Assembly: GCF_904846315.1 (NCBI RefSeq)
Contig: NZ_CAJHAF010000001.1
Coordinates: 806,001-870,000, forward strand
Source: Psychrobacter jeotgali
GTDB taxonomy: Bacteria; Pseudomonadota; Gammaproteobacteria; Pseudomonadales; Moraxellaceae
Length of the DNA stretch: 64,000 bases
Reading direction: 5' to 3'
The notes beneath the pieces are model-generated. The model searched no databases. It had not been told where the DNA came from and saw only the letters and a list, made by a program, of their open reading frames with translations. The position numbers and the translations under genes are program-made. Below are positions 9,649 to 18,188 of this stretch, one piece after another. The stretch's first letter is position 1, and the number at the start of each line of letters is the position of its first letter.

Positions 9649-9926
9649 ACTTTTCACCCGTTCTTTTAATTATCTTATTTGTAATTACAAATCATTTATT
9701 AATCTAGCTTGATATAGCGCAAGTTTATATAATATAACTAACTTAAGTATCAGCGACTGGTTTTTGCAGACTTCAATGATTAATTTTACATAAAGCTCGG
9801 TAAAATTCTTGCTAGATTTTACTGCCAACAATAGTACAATGCAAGCCAATGTTGCTTACAGTTAATAGGATTATAAAGCTACCTGTGTGATTATATTTGG
9901 ATACATAGCCGAGATCACTAACCATT

Positions 9927-11312
9927 TCATTTCTTACCAAAAGCTTTTAAAGTTAATAATTTAATAAGCATTTTTTTATCTAGTGCCAAACCTTTCTTTC
10001 TAGTACCTTTAGATATATGTAGCTTTTTACTTTTATTCACAGGTTTCTGTGGTATATATTCAACCATTGGGTTCTGGAAAAAAACGTTTTCATATAAAGT
10101 AGTCAAAAAACGATATTTTACATTTTCGAATCCATGTACTTCAAATATTTTTGATTGTAAATCGCTAATGAAACCTTGAGTAGGGGGCTTTTGAGTTAGT
10201 AGTTCTATCACCTCATCTACAGTATCTCTTTTTATCAAATCTAAGGGAGTATAACCATAAAAATTACTACGAAGACCTATGCAAGGCTTTCCATTTATAA
10301 ACTGCTCCACAAATGCAGTACCGCCAGTTATCGGATAGCTATCTATATAGAAATCAGTGTTCTGAGTCAATAATAAATATTCATCGTAAGGAAGTGAGGA
10401 AATAAAATGTAAGCGCTCTGAATATGTGTTTTTTAGTGGTAAAAGTATAGGGTTGGTTTCTATGCCAGAGCCTATAAAAGATATTTGGTTGGCGCAGTTT
10501 AACGAAAGTATACGCCTAGCTAATGGTTCGATAGAGTTGTTTTCGTTAATATTATATTTATAAGCTGCTGCTGCTGTGAGAAAACTCGTACCTTGGGGGT
10601 TGTAGTTATAACTTACAGGTTGAAAAAATTGGTTCTTTTGTTTATTTATAGGAATGCCTAAAAAACTTTTTTTAGTATTTATTGAAAAACCTCTATCTTT
10701 GTCAAGCTGTTGACCGCATAAGCTAATCTCAAACCAAACATCGGCCACAGTAACGCCAAAAGATGCTAAATGATCAGCATGATTAACAAAATATATTTTC
10801 ATACTTGAATTTATTTTTTTTGCAAGTGCACAAGCTATTATGGTATGAATATCATCGGGATGAGTATTTAATATAACTTTTTCGTAAGCTTGTATTTCAT
10901 TACTGAGTTTTTGAATATAAACCAAGTCATCCTTATTATTAAAGCATTTTGTAATAGTAGAAAAGTAACGCTCAAGTCTATTAATAACATGATCTTCAGT
11001 GGTTCTAGTAATTAATAAAGGACATTTATTAGGCATCATTTGACTTAAGTTTTCCATAAGGCGTGTATGACCCCCTGTAATATAACCTTGCGATATTATA
11101 AACAAAGTATCTTTCGATGTTGAATATTTTCTAGGAAGATCATTTTTTACCAAAGAAAAAATCTTATCAATTAAGGCTGATTCTATATCAGTTATATCAA
11201 GATTATAATAGTCACTATTATTTATATCTTCAATCAAGGCCTGAGAAAATATTAAACTGTCATAAAGATTAGATCTAAATATTAATTTTTTTATTTTATT
11301 TGATTGAAACAT
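9927..11312 (-). CDS. Putative GT-B-type glycosyltransferase, AT-rich
   Basis: The 461-residue protein is not assigned to a named enzyme. Around residue 75 it has SQGYITGGHTRLMENLSQ, the glycine-rich GGHTR-like loop found at the N terminus of GT-B glycosyltransferases that act on surface glycans. Further on, YDEYLLLTQNTDFYIDSYPITGGTAFVEQFINGKPCIGL resembles the C-terminal donor-binding region where a GG/E pair selects the nucleotide sugar. There are no membrane segments; the tail is lysine-rich (KKGLALDKKMLIK), which could help membrane association. Its base composition is clearly more AT-rich than rfbD or aspS, suggesting transfer or relaxed selection. The role in adding a sugar to lipooligosaccharide is inferred from the neighbours. 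Confidence 0.68.
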   Translation of the reverse strand: MFQSNKIKKLIFRSNLYDSLIFSQALIEDINNSDYYNLDITDIESALIDKIFSLVKNDLPRKYSTSKDTLFIISQGYITGGHTRLMENLSQMMPNKCPLLITRTTEDHVINRLERYFSTITKCFNNKDDLVYIQKLSNEIQAYEKVILNTHPDDIHTIIACALAKKINSSMKIYFVNHADHLASFGVTVADVWFEISLCGQQLDKDRGFSINTKKSFLGIPINKQKNQFFQPVSYNYNPQGTSFLTAAAAYKYNINENNSIEPLARRILSLNCANQISFIGSGIETNPILLPLKNTYSERLHFISSLPYDEYLLLTQNTDFYIDSYPITGGTAFVEQFINGKPCIGLRSNFYGYTPLDLIKRDTVDEVIELLTQKPPTQGFISDLQSKIFEVHGFENVKYRFLTTLYENVFFQNPMVEYIPQKPVNKSKKLHISKGTRKKGLALDKKMLIKLLTLKAFGKK

Positions 11313-11326
11313 TATATTATCTCTAT

Positions 11327-11375
11327 TATAGTCAGTTGAAAATAAAAACTGGTATAGGTGTTTAAACGTACTGCC
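11327..11375. repeat. Dispersed intergenic repeat, copy 1
   Basis: This 49-base stretch starts TATAGTCAGTTGAAAATAAA and continues with an ACTGG-TAT block and GTTTAAACGTACTGCC. The first 15 bases match the copies at 37422 and 43063, and about 50 bases align with the 37422 copy with scattered differences. It lies just upstream of the glycosyltransferase gene on the minus strand. No coding potential is apparent. Confidence 0.7.
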
Positions 11376-11592
11376 AAAATAGTTTGTTCTTGCTACTAGC
11401 TTGTGATATAGTGTAAAAAATATTAGTTATTTTTTAAAATGATTTAATAAAAATTTATCTTAGTATGAGGACTAGTAAGCATTATAATTTCACCACTATT
11501 GATATAAAAAACTTACTTTTTATATATAAATGTTATAGTCGAAAGCTATTCTTACAAAATATCTAGTATGTTTTTTGAATGGCTCGTAATAT

Positions 11593-12546
11593 CTATTTAT
11601 TGAAATTTTTTTCTAATATCACATTTATATCTTTTGATGTTGAGTTGAATTTATAGATATTTTTCTTTTTTAACATAGAGTTTGATAGTCTATTAAAAAG
11701 CTTAAATGGAAAAATAGTAGTATTAGGCCTTAAAAAGTTCTTAATAACAAGATGCGCTTTAGATAAACGTTCTAAATCGTCTTTATTAAGCTCTTCCCAT
11801 TTATCATAAGCGCTTCGGTAACCTTCAGTATAAAAAAAACTATCTATTCTTTTTAGTTTTTTTGAATCAATCGCTTTATCATCATATATATAAGGCTTGC
11901 TTTTATATTTTTTGTGCATCAATAAAAATGTGCTGATTAATCTTTCAAATATGAAAGGATAAAAACTAGCTTTAGTATAGTATTCAGTGTCAGAGAAAAA
12001 CTTTTCTTTTTCTTGCTCTGGCATTTTATCTATAGTCGAGTCAAGAAGCTTGATAAATTTAATAAAATCATCTAAAAAAGGCTTGGAGGCTACCCAATAA
12101 TTAGAGTAGACCGTACTATAAATAGTATTTCTATTGTGATCATAAACATTAAAGTCTATATTTGCTTTATCAAATAAATGTTGAGTTAATTCCTTTATAC
12201 CTTTATGACTATACTCGCCACTATCCCAAACATTCATATATAAGTAAACGTGCATCGGAAAAGGATTAAATAAAAATATGTCATGGTCAGGGTAGGCGGA
12301 TACGAAGTCTTTTACTTGTGTAATGCTCAACCCAGTTTTTTCTGTAAATCGCGGCGATAATAATGCAAAGTAATCGTCATCATGGGCATAGGCGACGATC
12401 TCATCATAAAATCTAATGAGATGTGCTGTTTCTCGTTTAAGTGTCTCTGGAGTATTGCGACAATCAAAGCTTAATAGACCTGATTCTTTACTAGGTTTGG
12501 TATTCTCGTTATACCATATTTGATATAGATGTAACTGTATGGCCAT
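11593..12546 (-). CDS. Hypothetical protein of a polysaccharide locus, AT-rich
   Basis: I do not recognise this 317-residue protein. It starts MAIQLHLYQIWYNENTK, has a soluble aromatic-rich composition, an acidic YAHDDDYFALLSP segment near residue 55 and a lysine-rich C-terminal third. There is no signal peptide or membrane segment. The opening LYQIWYNE followed by a later YSNYWVAS(K) phrase recalls stealth/capsular or DUF-type glycosyltransferases that act on host-like sugars, but no catalytic motif is certain. It sits between two glycosyltransferase genes and shares the low GC content of 9927-11312, so a part in glycan assembly is likely. Start at ATG 12546; a promoter should lie in the divergent gap to the GT2 gene. 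Confidence 0.6.
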   Translation of the reverse strand: MAIQLHLYQIWYNENTKPSKESGLLSFDCRNTPETLKRETAHLIRFYDEIVAYAHDDDYFALLSPRFTEKTGLSITQVKDFVSAYPDHDIFLFNPFPMHVYLYMNVWDSGEYSHKGIKELTQHLFDKANIDFNVYDHNRNTIYSTVYSNYWVASKPFLDDFIKFIKLLDSTIDKMPEQEKEKFFSDTEYYTKASFYPFIFERLISTFLLMHKKYKSKPYIYDDKAIDSKKLKRIDSFFYTEGYRSAYDKWEELNKDDLERLSKAHLVIKNFLRPNTTIFPFKLFNRLSNSMLKKKNIYKFNSTSKDINVILEKNFNK

Positions 12547-12569
12547 AGTCTATGTACTTAAATAATGTG

Positions 12570-12578
12570 TGATATAAT
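12570..12578 (+). promoter_or_regulatory. Candidate extended -10 for the GT2 gene
   Basis: TG at 12570-12571 followed by TATAAT at 12573-12578 in the 283-base divergent gap. No good -35 was found and the leader would be about 245 bases, so this is tentative. The rest of the gap is AT-rich and shows nothing else I can name. Confidence 0.28.
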
Positions 12579-12829
12579 AATTTCATCGATATAACGGTAT
12601 GAGATTTGAGATAATACCTATATAGATACTGATTTTGTACTGTTTTGAAAAAACCTGTTACCCATTTGAACGACAATAAAAAATTTTGATGGTTACACTG
12701 TATTTTAAAAGATCAGTACCTTAGCATTATTATCTATTATTATAGGGTATTAGTAGTATATATAGTAAAGCTACAGTTATAAACCAGCAGTATTTGAGAG
12801 TCAACTACACAAATTATTATGAGTGTCCT

Positions 12830-13714
12830 ATGATATTTTCTTTATTAATTGTCAACTATAATACCGAATATTATATAGAAAAACTGCTGAACAGTATATT
12901 AACACAAAGTATGGCTGAAAGTGATTTTGAAATTATCATCAGTAATAATGTTCAAAATGACAAATTGGATCAAATGCTAGCTAAGAATCACTTTTTCGAA
13001 AGGCTGAATATCCGTTTGGTGCCATTATCACAAAACATAGGCTTTGGGCGTGGAACCAATGCCGCCGCACAGCAAGCTCAAGCTGAGCATCTACTTATTA
13101 TTAATCCTGACATAATTTTGACAGATAATGATTATTTGCAAGCTATGTGGCAGTTTATCCAAGCACATCCAGACTATGGCGTCATTAGCAGTCAGGTTCT
13201 TGATGATGATGGGCACGATGGCAGTGCTTATAGTCGTTTTGAGTTTACTGAAACCTTTGGTTTTGAGAATCAGATATGTTGGTTTGAAGGCTCGCTTATG
13301 TTTATTCAAAAGTCTGTATTTGAAGATATTGGCGGTTTTGATGACGACTTTTTTATGTACTCCGAAGACGTTGACTTGTGCTATCGCATAAAAAAGCAAG
13401 GCTTAGCGCTTATAAAAAACAACTCAATGAGCGTTTATCATAAAGGCGGGGCTAGTGAGCCCTATAGAGACTATGGTTTTTATAATCGTTGGTATAAATC
13501 AAAGCTATTATTTATGCATAAACATTATGACCAAGAGCAATTTGCTAAATTTATTGATGACCTAAGTAAAAAACAGCGCATCAAAAGATTGCGTTATCGT
13601 ACTTTAGGACTTGCATCTCCTCATTATAGGCAAAAAATAGTTCAGCCCCAAGCTATGTTAGATATTATTAGTGATATCAAGTCGTCTTCTGCTAAATGTC
13701 TATATGCGAATTAA
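12830..13714 (+). CDS. Family 2 glycosyltransferase
   Basis: This 294-residue GT-A enzyme starts MIFSLLIVNYNTEYYIEKLL, the family 2 nucleotide-binding strand, and carries LLIINPDIIL in the position of the metal-binding acidic motif, CWFEGSLMFIQKSVFEDIGGFDDDFFMYSEDVDLCYRI, the acceptor/catalytic block of rhamnosyltransferase-like GT2 proteins. It probably transfers rhamnose or a related sugar to the growing oligosaccharide at the cytoplasmic face of the membrane; dTDP-rhamnose made by the local rfb genes is a reasonable donor, but this is inference. The ATG at 12830 begins at the first strand; an in-frame TTG at 12794 would add 12 unconserved residues. Confidence 0.87.
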   Translation: MIFSLLIVNYNTEYYIEKLLNSILTQSMAESDFEIIISNNVQNDKLDQMLAKNHFFERLNIRLVPLSQNIGFGRGTNAAAQQAQAEHLLIINPDIILTDNDYLQAMWQFIQAHPDYGVISSQVLDDDGHDGSAYSRFEFTETFGFENQICWFEGSLMFIQKSVFEDIGGFDDDFFMYSEDVDLCYRIKKQGLALIKNNSMSVYHKGGASEPYRDYGFYNRWYKSKLLFMHKHYDQEQFAKFIDDLSKKQRIKRLRYRTLGLASPHYRQKIVQPQAMLDIISDIKSSSAKCLYAN

Positions 13715-13769
13715 TGCTAGTTTTCAAAGAGATCGCAAGCTTAATTCTATCCTATAAGCTATTAAAGTA

Positions 13770-13800
13770 TTGAGATAGCCTTGACACTTTTTGTTATAAT
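13770..13800 (+). promoter_or_regulatory. Candidate promoter for the GT4 gene
   Basis: TTGAGA at 13770-13775 and an extended -10 (TG at 13792-13793, TATAAT at 13795-13800) are 19 bases apart, placing a transcript start about 20 bases before the coding sequence. A perfect TTGACA at 13781 is only 8 bases from the -10 and was not used. Confidence 0.5.
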
Positions 13801-13827
13801 TGAATTAATTGATATTATCTCAAGTTA

Positions 13828-14925
13828 ATGGAGAAACCATTGAAAGTCTTACATTTTGTCACTGGTGGTTTTTCAGGAGCAACAAAAGTCGCTGTCGATT
13901 TAATTACAGCTCATAACCAAATAGAGTCTGTAGAGAGTCTATTAGTGCTACGTCGAAAAAAAACAACCGTAGCAAAAAAATTAACTGAACTAGATCAAAT
14001 AGGTGTCGATTATCGAATAGTTACTGGTTCAACACATTTGGCAACGGTTTATGAGTTAAAGCAATTGTGCGAACAATGGCAGCCTGACATCTTAGTTGCG
14101 CATGGATTTCCTGAGCATCTATTAGGTCGGCGTGCTGGATTATTAGCCAAAGTGCCACATTTAGTACAAGTGGAACATAACTCTAGAGAACGTTATACGC
14201 CGTGGAAGCGCTACCAGACATGTCAATTAAGTAAAGCGACCGATACAGTCGTCGCAGTCTCAGAGGGCGTGGCGCAAGTTCTAGCTCAGCAAAATCTACA
14301 AGCGCCTATTCAAGCCATAGCTAATGGTATTGATACGACTCGATTTGGCGGAGTAAACTTACTTCCTATCACTGATAGGCCGCAAGACCTAATTATGGTG
14401 GGCAGGTATGCCAAAAGCAAAGACCACGTCACCTTAATAAAAGCAATGCATAAGCTCAAACAAAAGGGAGTCATGCCAAACCTAACCTTGGTAGGAGATG
14501 GCCGCGCGCGCTATAAAAAAGAAGTGAAAGCGTTGGTTGAGAGTTACGCTTTAGAGAGTCAAGTTAATTTTATAGATTATAGTAGTGAAGTGGATAAGCT
14601 ATTATTACAGCACAAGGTTTTTGTGATGTCTAGCCGATTTGAAGGGTTAAATCTCGCAGTATTGGAAGCAATGGCGAGTGGATGCGTCGTTATAGGCAGC
14701 ACAGCGGTAGGGGTAGAGGAGCTGATAAATGATAAACAAGACGGGTTTTTATTTCAAATTGGTGATGCCCGTCAGCTTGCTGATACGATAGAATTAGTAT
14801 TATCTAATCCTGCAGAATATCAGCCATTAGCAGAAGCTGCTAGAGAAAAAGCCTTAAAAAAATACGATAAAAGCCACGTGTCCCAAGCTTATTATGAATT
14901 GTTTCAACAGCTTTTAGAGGGTTGA
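13828..14925 (+). CDS. Family 4 glycosyltransferase
   Basis: A 365-residue GT-B retaining glycosyltransferase. The N-terminal domain opens with KVLHFVTGGFSGATKVAVDL, the acceptor-side glycine loop; the C-terminal domain has LIMVGRYAKSKDHVTLIKAM and the SSRFEGLNLAVLEAMASGCVVI signature with the EX7E donor-binding motif. It should add a hexose to the lipooligosaccharide. Start choice is open: ATG at 13828 lacks a ribosome site, while a TTG at 13840 has GGAGA five bases upstream and would begin exactly at KVLHFV, as many family members do. A leader of only about 20-30 bases is expected from the promoter at 13795. Confidence 0.9.
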   Translation: MEKPLKVLHFVTGGFSGATKVAVDLITAHNQIESVESLLVLRRKKTTVAKKLTELDQIGVDYRIVTGSTHLATVYELKQLCEQWQPDILVAHGFPEHLLGRRAGLLAKVPHLVQVEHNSRERYTPWKRYQTCQLSKATDTVVAVSEGVAQVLAQQNLQAPIQAIANGIDTTRFGGVNLLPITDRPQDLIMVGRYAKSKDHVTLIKAMHKLKQKGVMPNLTLVGDGRARYKKEVKALVESYALESQVNFIDYSSEVDKLLLQHKVFVMSSRFEGLNLAVLEAMASGCVVIGSTAVGVEELINDKQDGFLFQIGDARQLADTIELVLSNPAEYQPLAEAAREKALKKYDKSHVSQAYYELFQQLLEG

Positions 14926-14945
14926 ATTTTATTCAAAAATGAGTA

Positions 14946-15566
14946 TTAATAATAGTTAATCTGGCTTTTAATATAGCTCTCAATCTTGCGAATGTTGCGA
15001 GTATTGATGCTTTTACTCATAGCTCTAAAAGGGATAAGTAGCTTTTCACCAATACCGTCGACTAGGACAAATTCAGGGAAACCTTGTCTTTGTTCGGTAT
15101 ACATAATTCCTGCGATGTTAACTTCACCAAACACCACGTGCTGCTCAGCACAAGCATCAAAAAAACTATCTAGAGCTTGGGCATGTTTATCATCAAAAAT
15201 ATTCTGCGTTGCCAGCTCATACAACGAAGTTATTGAACCATTAGGATCTAAGACTTTTTCAGTCACTAAACCTAGTCCTTCGTCCGTTGGTGCGAAACCG
15301 TAAACGGTCTCAATCGGAAAAGTAAAGTCAAACTTGCCATAATTGTTTTTGCATAGCTGTAGATATTGCAACAGCTCCCTTCGGAACTGTTTGTAAATGC
15401 CTTGTGAGCGATGAGCTCGTAGATGATGTTGACCAACTCGGCCACCAGTAGCGGTAGCATGTTCTGGTTTCATAATTTTAATAACTTTATTTGCATCCTC
15501 TGGATGCTCGTAGACCTTTTTTTGGGTACCTTCTCCCAGCAGGTTTAGATTCTTTACTAAAATCAT
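14946..15566 (-). CDS. YrbL-family protein (PhoP-network, kinase-like fold)
   Basis: This 206-residue protein matches the YrbL family, named for a PhoP/PmrA-regulated E. coli protein. It has a protein-kinase-like layout: LNLLGEGTQKKVYEHPEDANKVIKIMK resembles a glycine loop followed by the phosphate-binding lysine, and FVLVDGIGEKLLIP stands where a kinase metal-binding segment is found. Relatives inside lipooligosaccharide loci are suspected sugar kinases acting on the inner core; that is inference. It faces the GT4 gene tail to tail with 20 bases between, and the GT25 genes follow upstream on the same strand. Confidence 0.8.
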   Translation of the reverse strand: MILVKNLNLLGEGTQKKVYEHPEDANKVIKIMKPEHATATGGRVGQHHLRAHRSQGIYKQFRRELLQYLQLCKNNYGKFDFTFPIETVYGFAPTDEGLGLVTEKVLDPNGSITSLYELATQNIFDDKHAQALDSFFDACAEQHVVFGEVNIAGIMYTEQRQGFPEFVLVDGIGEKLLIPFRAMSKSINTRNIRKIESYIKSQINYY

Positions 15567-15674
15567 TTTTGTTGCCTTCTGGATTACAAATAAGCTGATA
15601 GATTGGAACTGTTAGTGACTTGTTAATAAAAGGGTATATATCAGCCACTTAATAAGGATAAAAATCATATCATC

Positions 15675-16442
15675 TTACTTAAAAGGAATATCTTTAGCGA
15701 AGATAGATTTTTTAAATTGATGTTTAAGGCGCCTAGTTTCTCTTGTAAGCTTAGTTTTAAATGTTTTTTTGTTATTTGACATTCTATGATCACGATTTAC
15801 ATCTAATGAGCTTGGAAGAGATAAATGGGAAACTTTAAGTATTTTCTCTTGGATACAAAGTGCAGGTGTCATCTGATAAACCGATTCAGATTTTGATTGA
15901 ATAAATTTATCAAATATAAGCTCATCAATAGGAATTAATTCGCTATCTAGTAAGTAGTCCATTAATAACTTAGCACCTTGCAAGCTTAATATATAACCTG
16001 CCCCACCTAAATGCTTACCTTTTAATGATGCGATTTGCCGCTTAACATTTGGCAGCTTAGTGTAAGCAGCTGATAGAAACACCTTGTTATCAAAAGACTC
16101 TATCTTGATAATATTCCAGTCTGTTTTTATCCAGTCTGTGTTATTTAATAAGTACTTTGCATCATCACCTAAATAGACATCATCTTCAAATATAGTAGCA
16201 TAAGCTATATTTTCATCAATAATGCGTTGCCAAACAGCAATATGACTGAGGGCACAAGCCAGCTCTCCACTGCTCATCTGGCTACTATTTATATTAATGT
16301 TTAATTCATTTGCGTAAGTCTTAGCTGACTCTGGCATTAAAGCATCAAAAAACTCGAAGTTAACGTTATGTTTATTAAATTCTTTTTTGATGTGCGCTCT
16401 TCTGTCTGTAGCAGCGGTTAAGCTTATGACTATATTTTTCAT
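15675..16442 (-). CDS. Family 25 glycosyltransferase (LOS biosynthesis), copy 2
   Basis: The 255-residue protein belongs to the LPS glycosyltransferase 25 family that includes the Neisseria/Haemophilus LgtB-type galactosyltransferases. It opens MKNIVISLTAATDRRAHIKKEF, has LACALSHIAVWQRII and the acidic metal-binding ATIFEDDVYLGDDAK, then LGGAGYILSLQGAKLLMDYL. The ATG at 16442 was chosen because it lies 11 bases after the stop of the upstream GT25 gene; a TTG at 16484 would overlap that gene. No clear ribosome site is seen, so coupled translation is likely. It is more AT-rich than its upstream relative and has a basic C terminus. Confidence 0.85.
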   Translation of the reverse strand: MKNIVISLTAATDRRAHIKKEFNKHNVNFEFFDALMPESAKTYANELNININSSQMSSGELACALSHIAVWQRIIDENIAYATIFEDDVYLGDDAKYLLNNTDWIKTDWNIIKIESFDNKVFLSAAYTKLPNVKRQIASLKGKHLGGAGYILSLQGAKLLMDYLLDSELIPIDELIFDKFIQSKSESVYQMTPALCIQEKILKVSHLSLPSSLDVNRDHRMSNNKKTFKTKLTRETRRLKHQFKKSIFAKDIPFK

Positions 16443-16452
16443 AATAAATGAG

Positions 16453-17217
16453 TTATTTAGTTGAAGATAAATGTTTGAGGGCAAGGCTTTTGTTCTTTAA
16501 CATTCGGGTTTTCTTTTTTAGGCCGTATGACCAGTCTCTATTTTCTAAGTCTTTGCGCGCTATGTTTTTGGCAGTGGCTTCACTCCATATATCACTATCT
16601 AAGTCAGCAGGATGGACTAAAGCTGGCCAGACTCCTAAACCTTTACCATTAGCGCTTAACCAGCCTTGAAAAAAAACATCGACAGGCATTGTGATGGTTT
16701 TACCTTTTTCTATAAACTCTTCTGCCCCTTTTCTTGACCAAACCAAACCTAATCCTAAAATAGGAAAGTAATAAGCGTGCCATAAAGTATGCTGATGAAA
16801 TTGGGTAATGTCCTGCGCAAGTTTCTTTTTCTTAGCGGCAATATTAACTAAATACCATTCTAGATTATTATTAGTGTATAGAAAATCTAATAACTGGCTG
16901 GTAATAACTTTGAAATCAGAGGAGAGTTGCATATCGTCTTCTAAAACTACCAAAAATTCTGCATCAGTCTGTAAAAAGCTGACGGCACAATTGTAATGAC
17001 TGAGGTAACAACCAATCTCGGAATTTAGTAAACTACGTCCCAAAATACTGCGCGCCTGCGCATCATCATAGCGCTCAAAATCTGCTAAGTTTTTTCCGCG
17101 ACCATCAAATGCTGGGAACCTTTCGAATGGCCAATCTATCTGATCAAGTTGCTGCTTGGCATTTTCTAAGCGTTTATGACTGCCATCTAAGTTGATCAGG
17201 TAGGTCAATACTTTCAT
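16453..17217 (-). CDS. Family 25 glycosyltransferase (LOS biosynthesis), copy 1
   Basis: This 254-residue GT25 protein has the family's opening VLTYLINLDGSHKRLENA, SLLNSEIGCYLSHYNCAVSF, and the metal-binding EFLVVLEDDMQLSS. It probably adds galactose or glucose to the oligosaccharide. It differs strongly from the adjacent GT25 protein, so the two most likely add different residues or linkages and are not a recent duplication. It is followed after 11 bases by the second GT25 gene, and preceded 50 bases upstream by the DXD-type glycosyltransferase, suggesting one minus-strand operon from 18010 to 14946. Confidence 0.88.
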   Translation of the reverse strand: MKVLTYLINLDGSHKRLENAKQQLDQIDWPFERFPAFDGRGKNLADFERYDDAQARSILGRSLLNSEIGCYLSHYNCAVSFLQTDAEFLVVLEDDMQLSSDFKVITSQLLDFLYTNNNLEWYLVNIAAKKKKLAQDITQFHQHTLWHAYYFPILGLGLVWSRKGAEEFIEKGKTITMPVDVFFQGWLSANGKGLGVWPALVHPADLDSDIWSEATAKNIARKDLENRDWSYGLKKKTRMLKNKSLALKHLSSTK

Positions 17218-17266
17218 AGTTTTGAATTCTCAGAAGCTTTACGATACGGTTTATACAATAATAAAT

Positions 17267-18010
17267 CTATTGCCAATACTGCTTAAGCCAAGGGCTAGGT
17301 TTGACATGGCGATACCATTTGCCGCCGCCACCTTCGATGGCATCAGGCGGATTAATTTCACCATGGAAAATGACGATCTTTGCACCATCAGGGAGCTTTG
17401 GCGCGCGTATAAAATTAAGAGGAGTAGGGGCGATGCATTGATACTTAAAGCTGACGCACCAGTCTTTATCCCAATATTCTAGATGATGATGCTCGCGCAG
17501 GTAGTTGGATAAATAAGCTTGCTCGTGACGCACTTGGGTACGAATGGTGTCAAAGTTACGCTCAAAATTGGCAAGCAAGTCAGGGTAAGTATTCATGCCT
17601 ACTTTGAAGCGATAGACCGAGCTATTACCAATCATCCGCCAAGGTTTTTTCCAATCACGAATGATCACTACGCTATCGTCGTATTCCGCTTCGTAGGTAA
17701 AAAAACTATCGATATTATCGACAATGACGATATCTATATCCAAAAATAAAGCTGTGCCTTTTAGATCATATAATTCAGGTTTGAAAGTAGTGAGCTTTTT
17801 CCAGCCGCGCTCAGGTCCTGCCGGTAGATTCATCTCTGGTATGGGATAGCACTTTACGGCAGCATTAATGCCAGTGCTATCATCGGTGAGACATACCATT
17901 TGAAAGTCTAAAGTCAAATGGCGGCTGACCATGTTATATAAGCGGTTGACATATTCAGGGCCGTATTTATTACCCCATTTCATACAAATGATATAGCGCT
18001 GTTCGCTCAT
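17267..18010 (-). CDS. Putative DXD-type glycosyltransferase
   Basis: The 247-residue protein reads like a GT-A glycosyltransferase: RYIICMKWGNKYGPEYVNRLYNMV at the N terminus, a metal-binding GTALFLDIDIVIVDNID around residue 105, and a C-terminal IVIFHGEINPPDA where HG commonly closes the active site in such families. Sugar and linkage cannot be read from the sequence. An ATG at 18070 in frame would add 20 residues (low-complexity, serine-rich) that do not resemble the fold; neither start has a good ribosome site. It is the first gene of the minus-strand glycosyltransferase run and sits downstream of the lipid A acyltransferase gene. Confidence 0.77.
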   Translation of the reverse strand: MSEQRYIICMKWGNKYGPEYVNRLYNMVSRHLTLDFQMVCLTDDSTGINAAVKCYPIPEMNLPAGPERGWKKLTTFKPELYDLKGTALFLDIDIVIVDNIDSFFTYEAEYDDSVVIIRDWKKPWRMIGNSSVYRFKVGMNTYPDLLANFERNFDTIRTQVRHEQAYLSNYLREHHHLEYWDKDWCVSFKYQCIAPTPLNFIRAPKLPDGAKIVIFHGEINPPDAIEGGGGKWYRHVKPSPWLKQYWQ

Positions 18011-18188
18011 TGGCCTATCATTTTTTTTGGCTGAAAGAGTGGATATAGAATCAACTGCGTCAAGGGTCATAATAGGCTCATATTGCTATTAAAAAAGGTC
18101 AAAGTGTGGTTTATTTTAGCATGAATTATATTATCTAGATATCTGCACCGTTATAATGACTGATGTTAGAGGCTTACTTACAGTTTAT

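Noticed and set aside
13781..13800. TTGACA with TATAAT as a consensus promoter
   Set aside because: Only 8 bases separate the boxes; a 19-base alternative with TTGAGA was used instead.
14986..15303. 105-residue forward reading frame inside yrbL-like gene
   Set aside because: Shadow of the real minus-strand gene; no start signal or domain.
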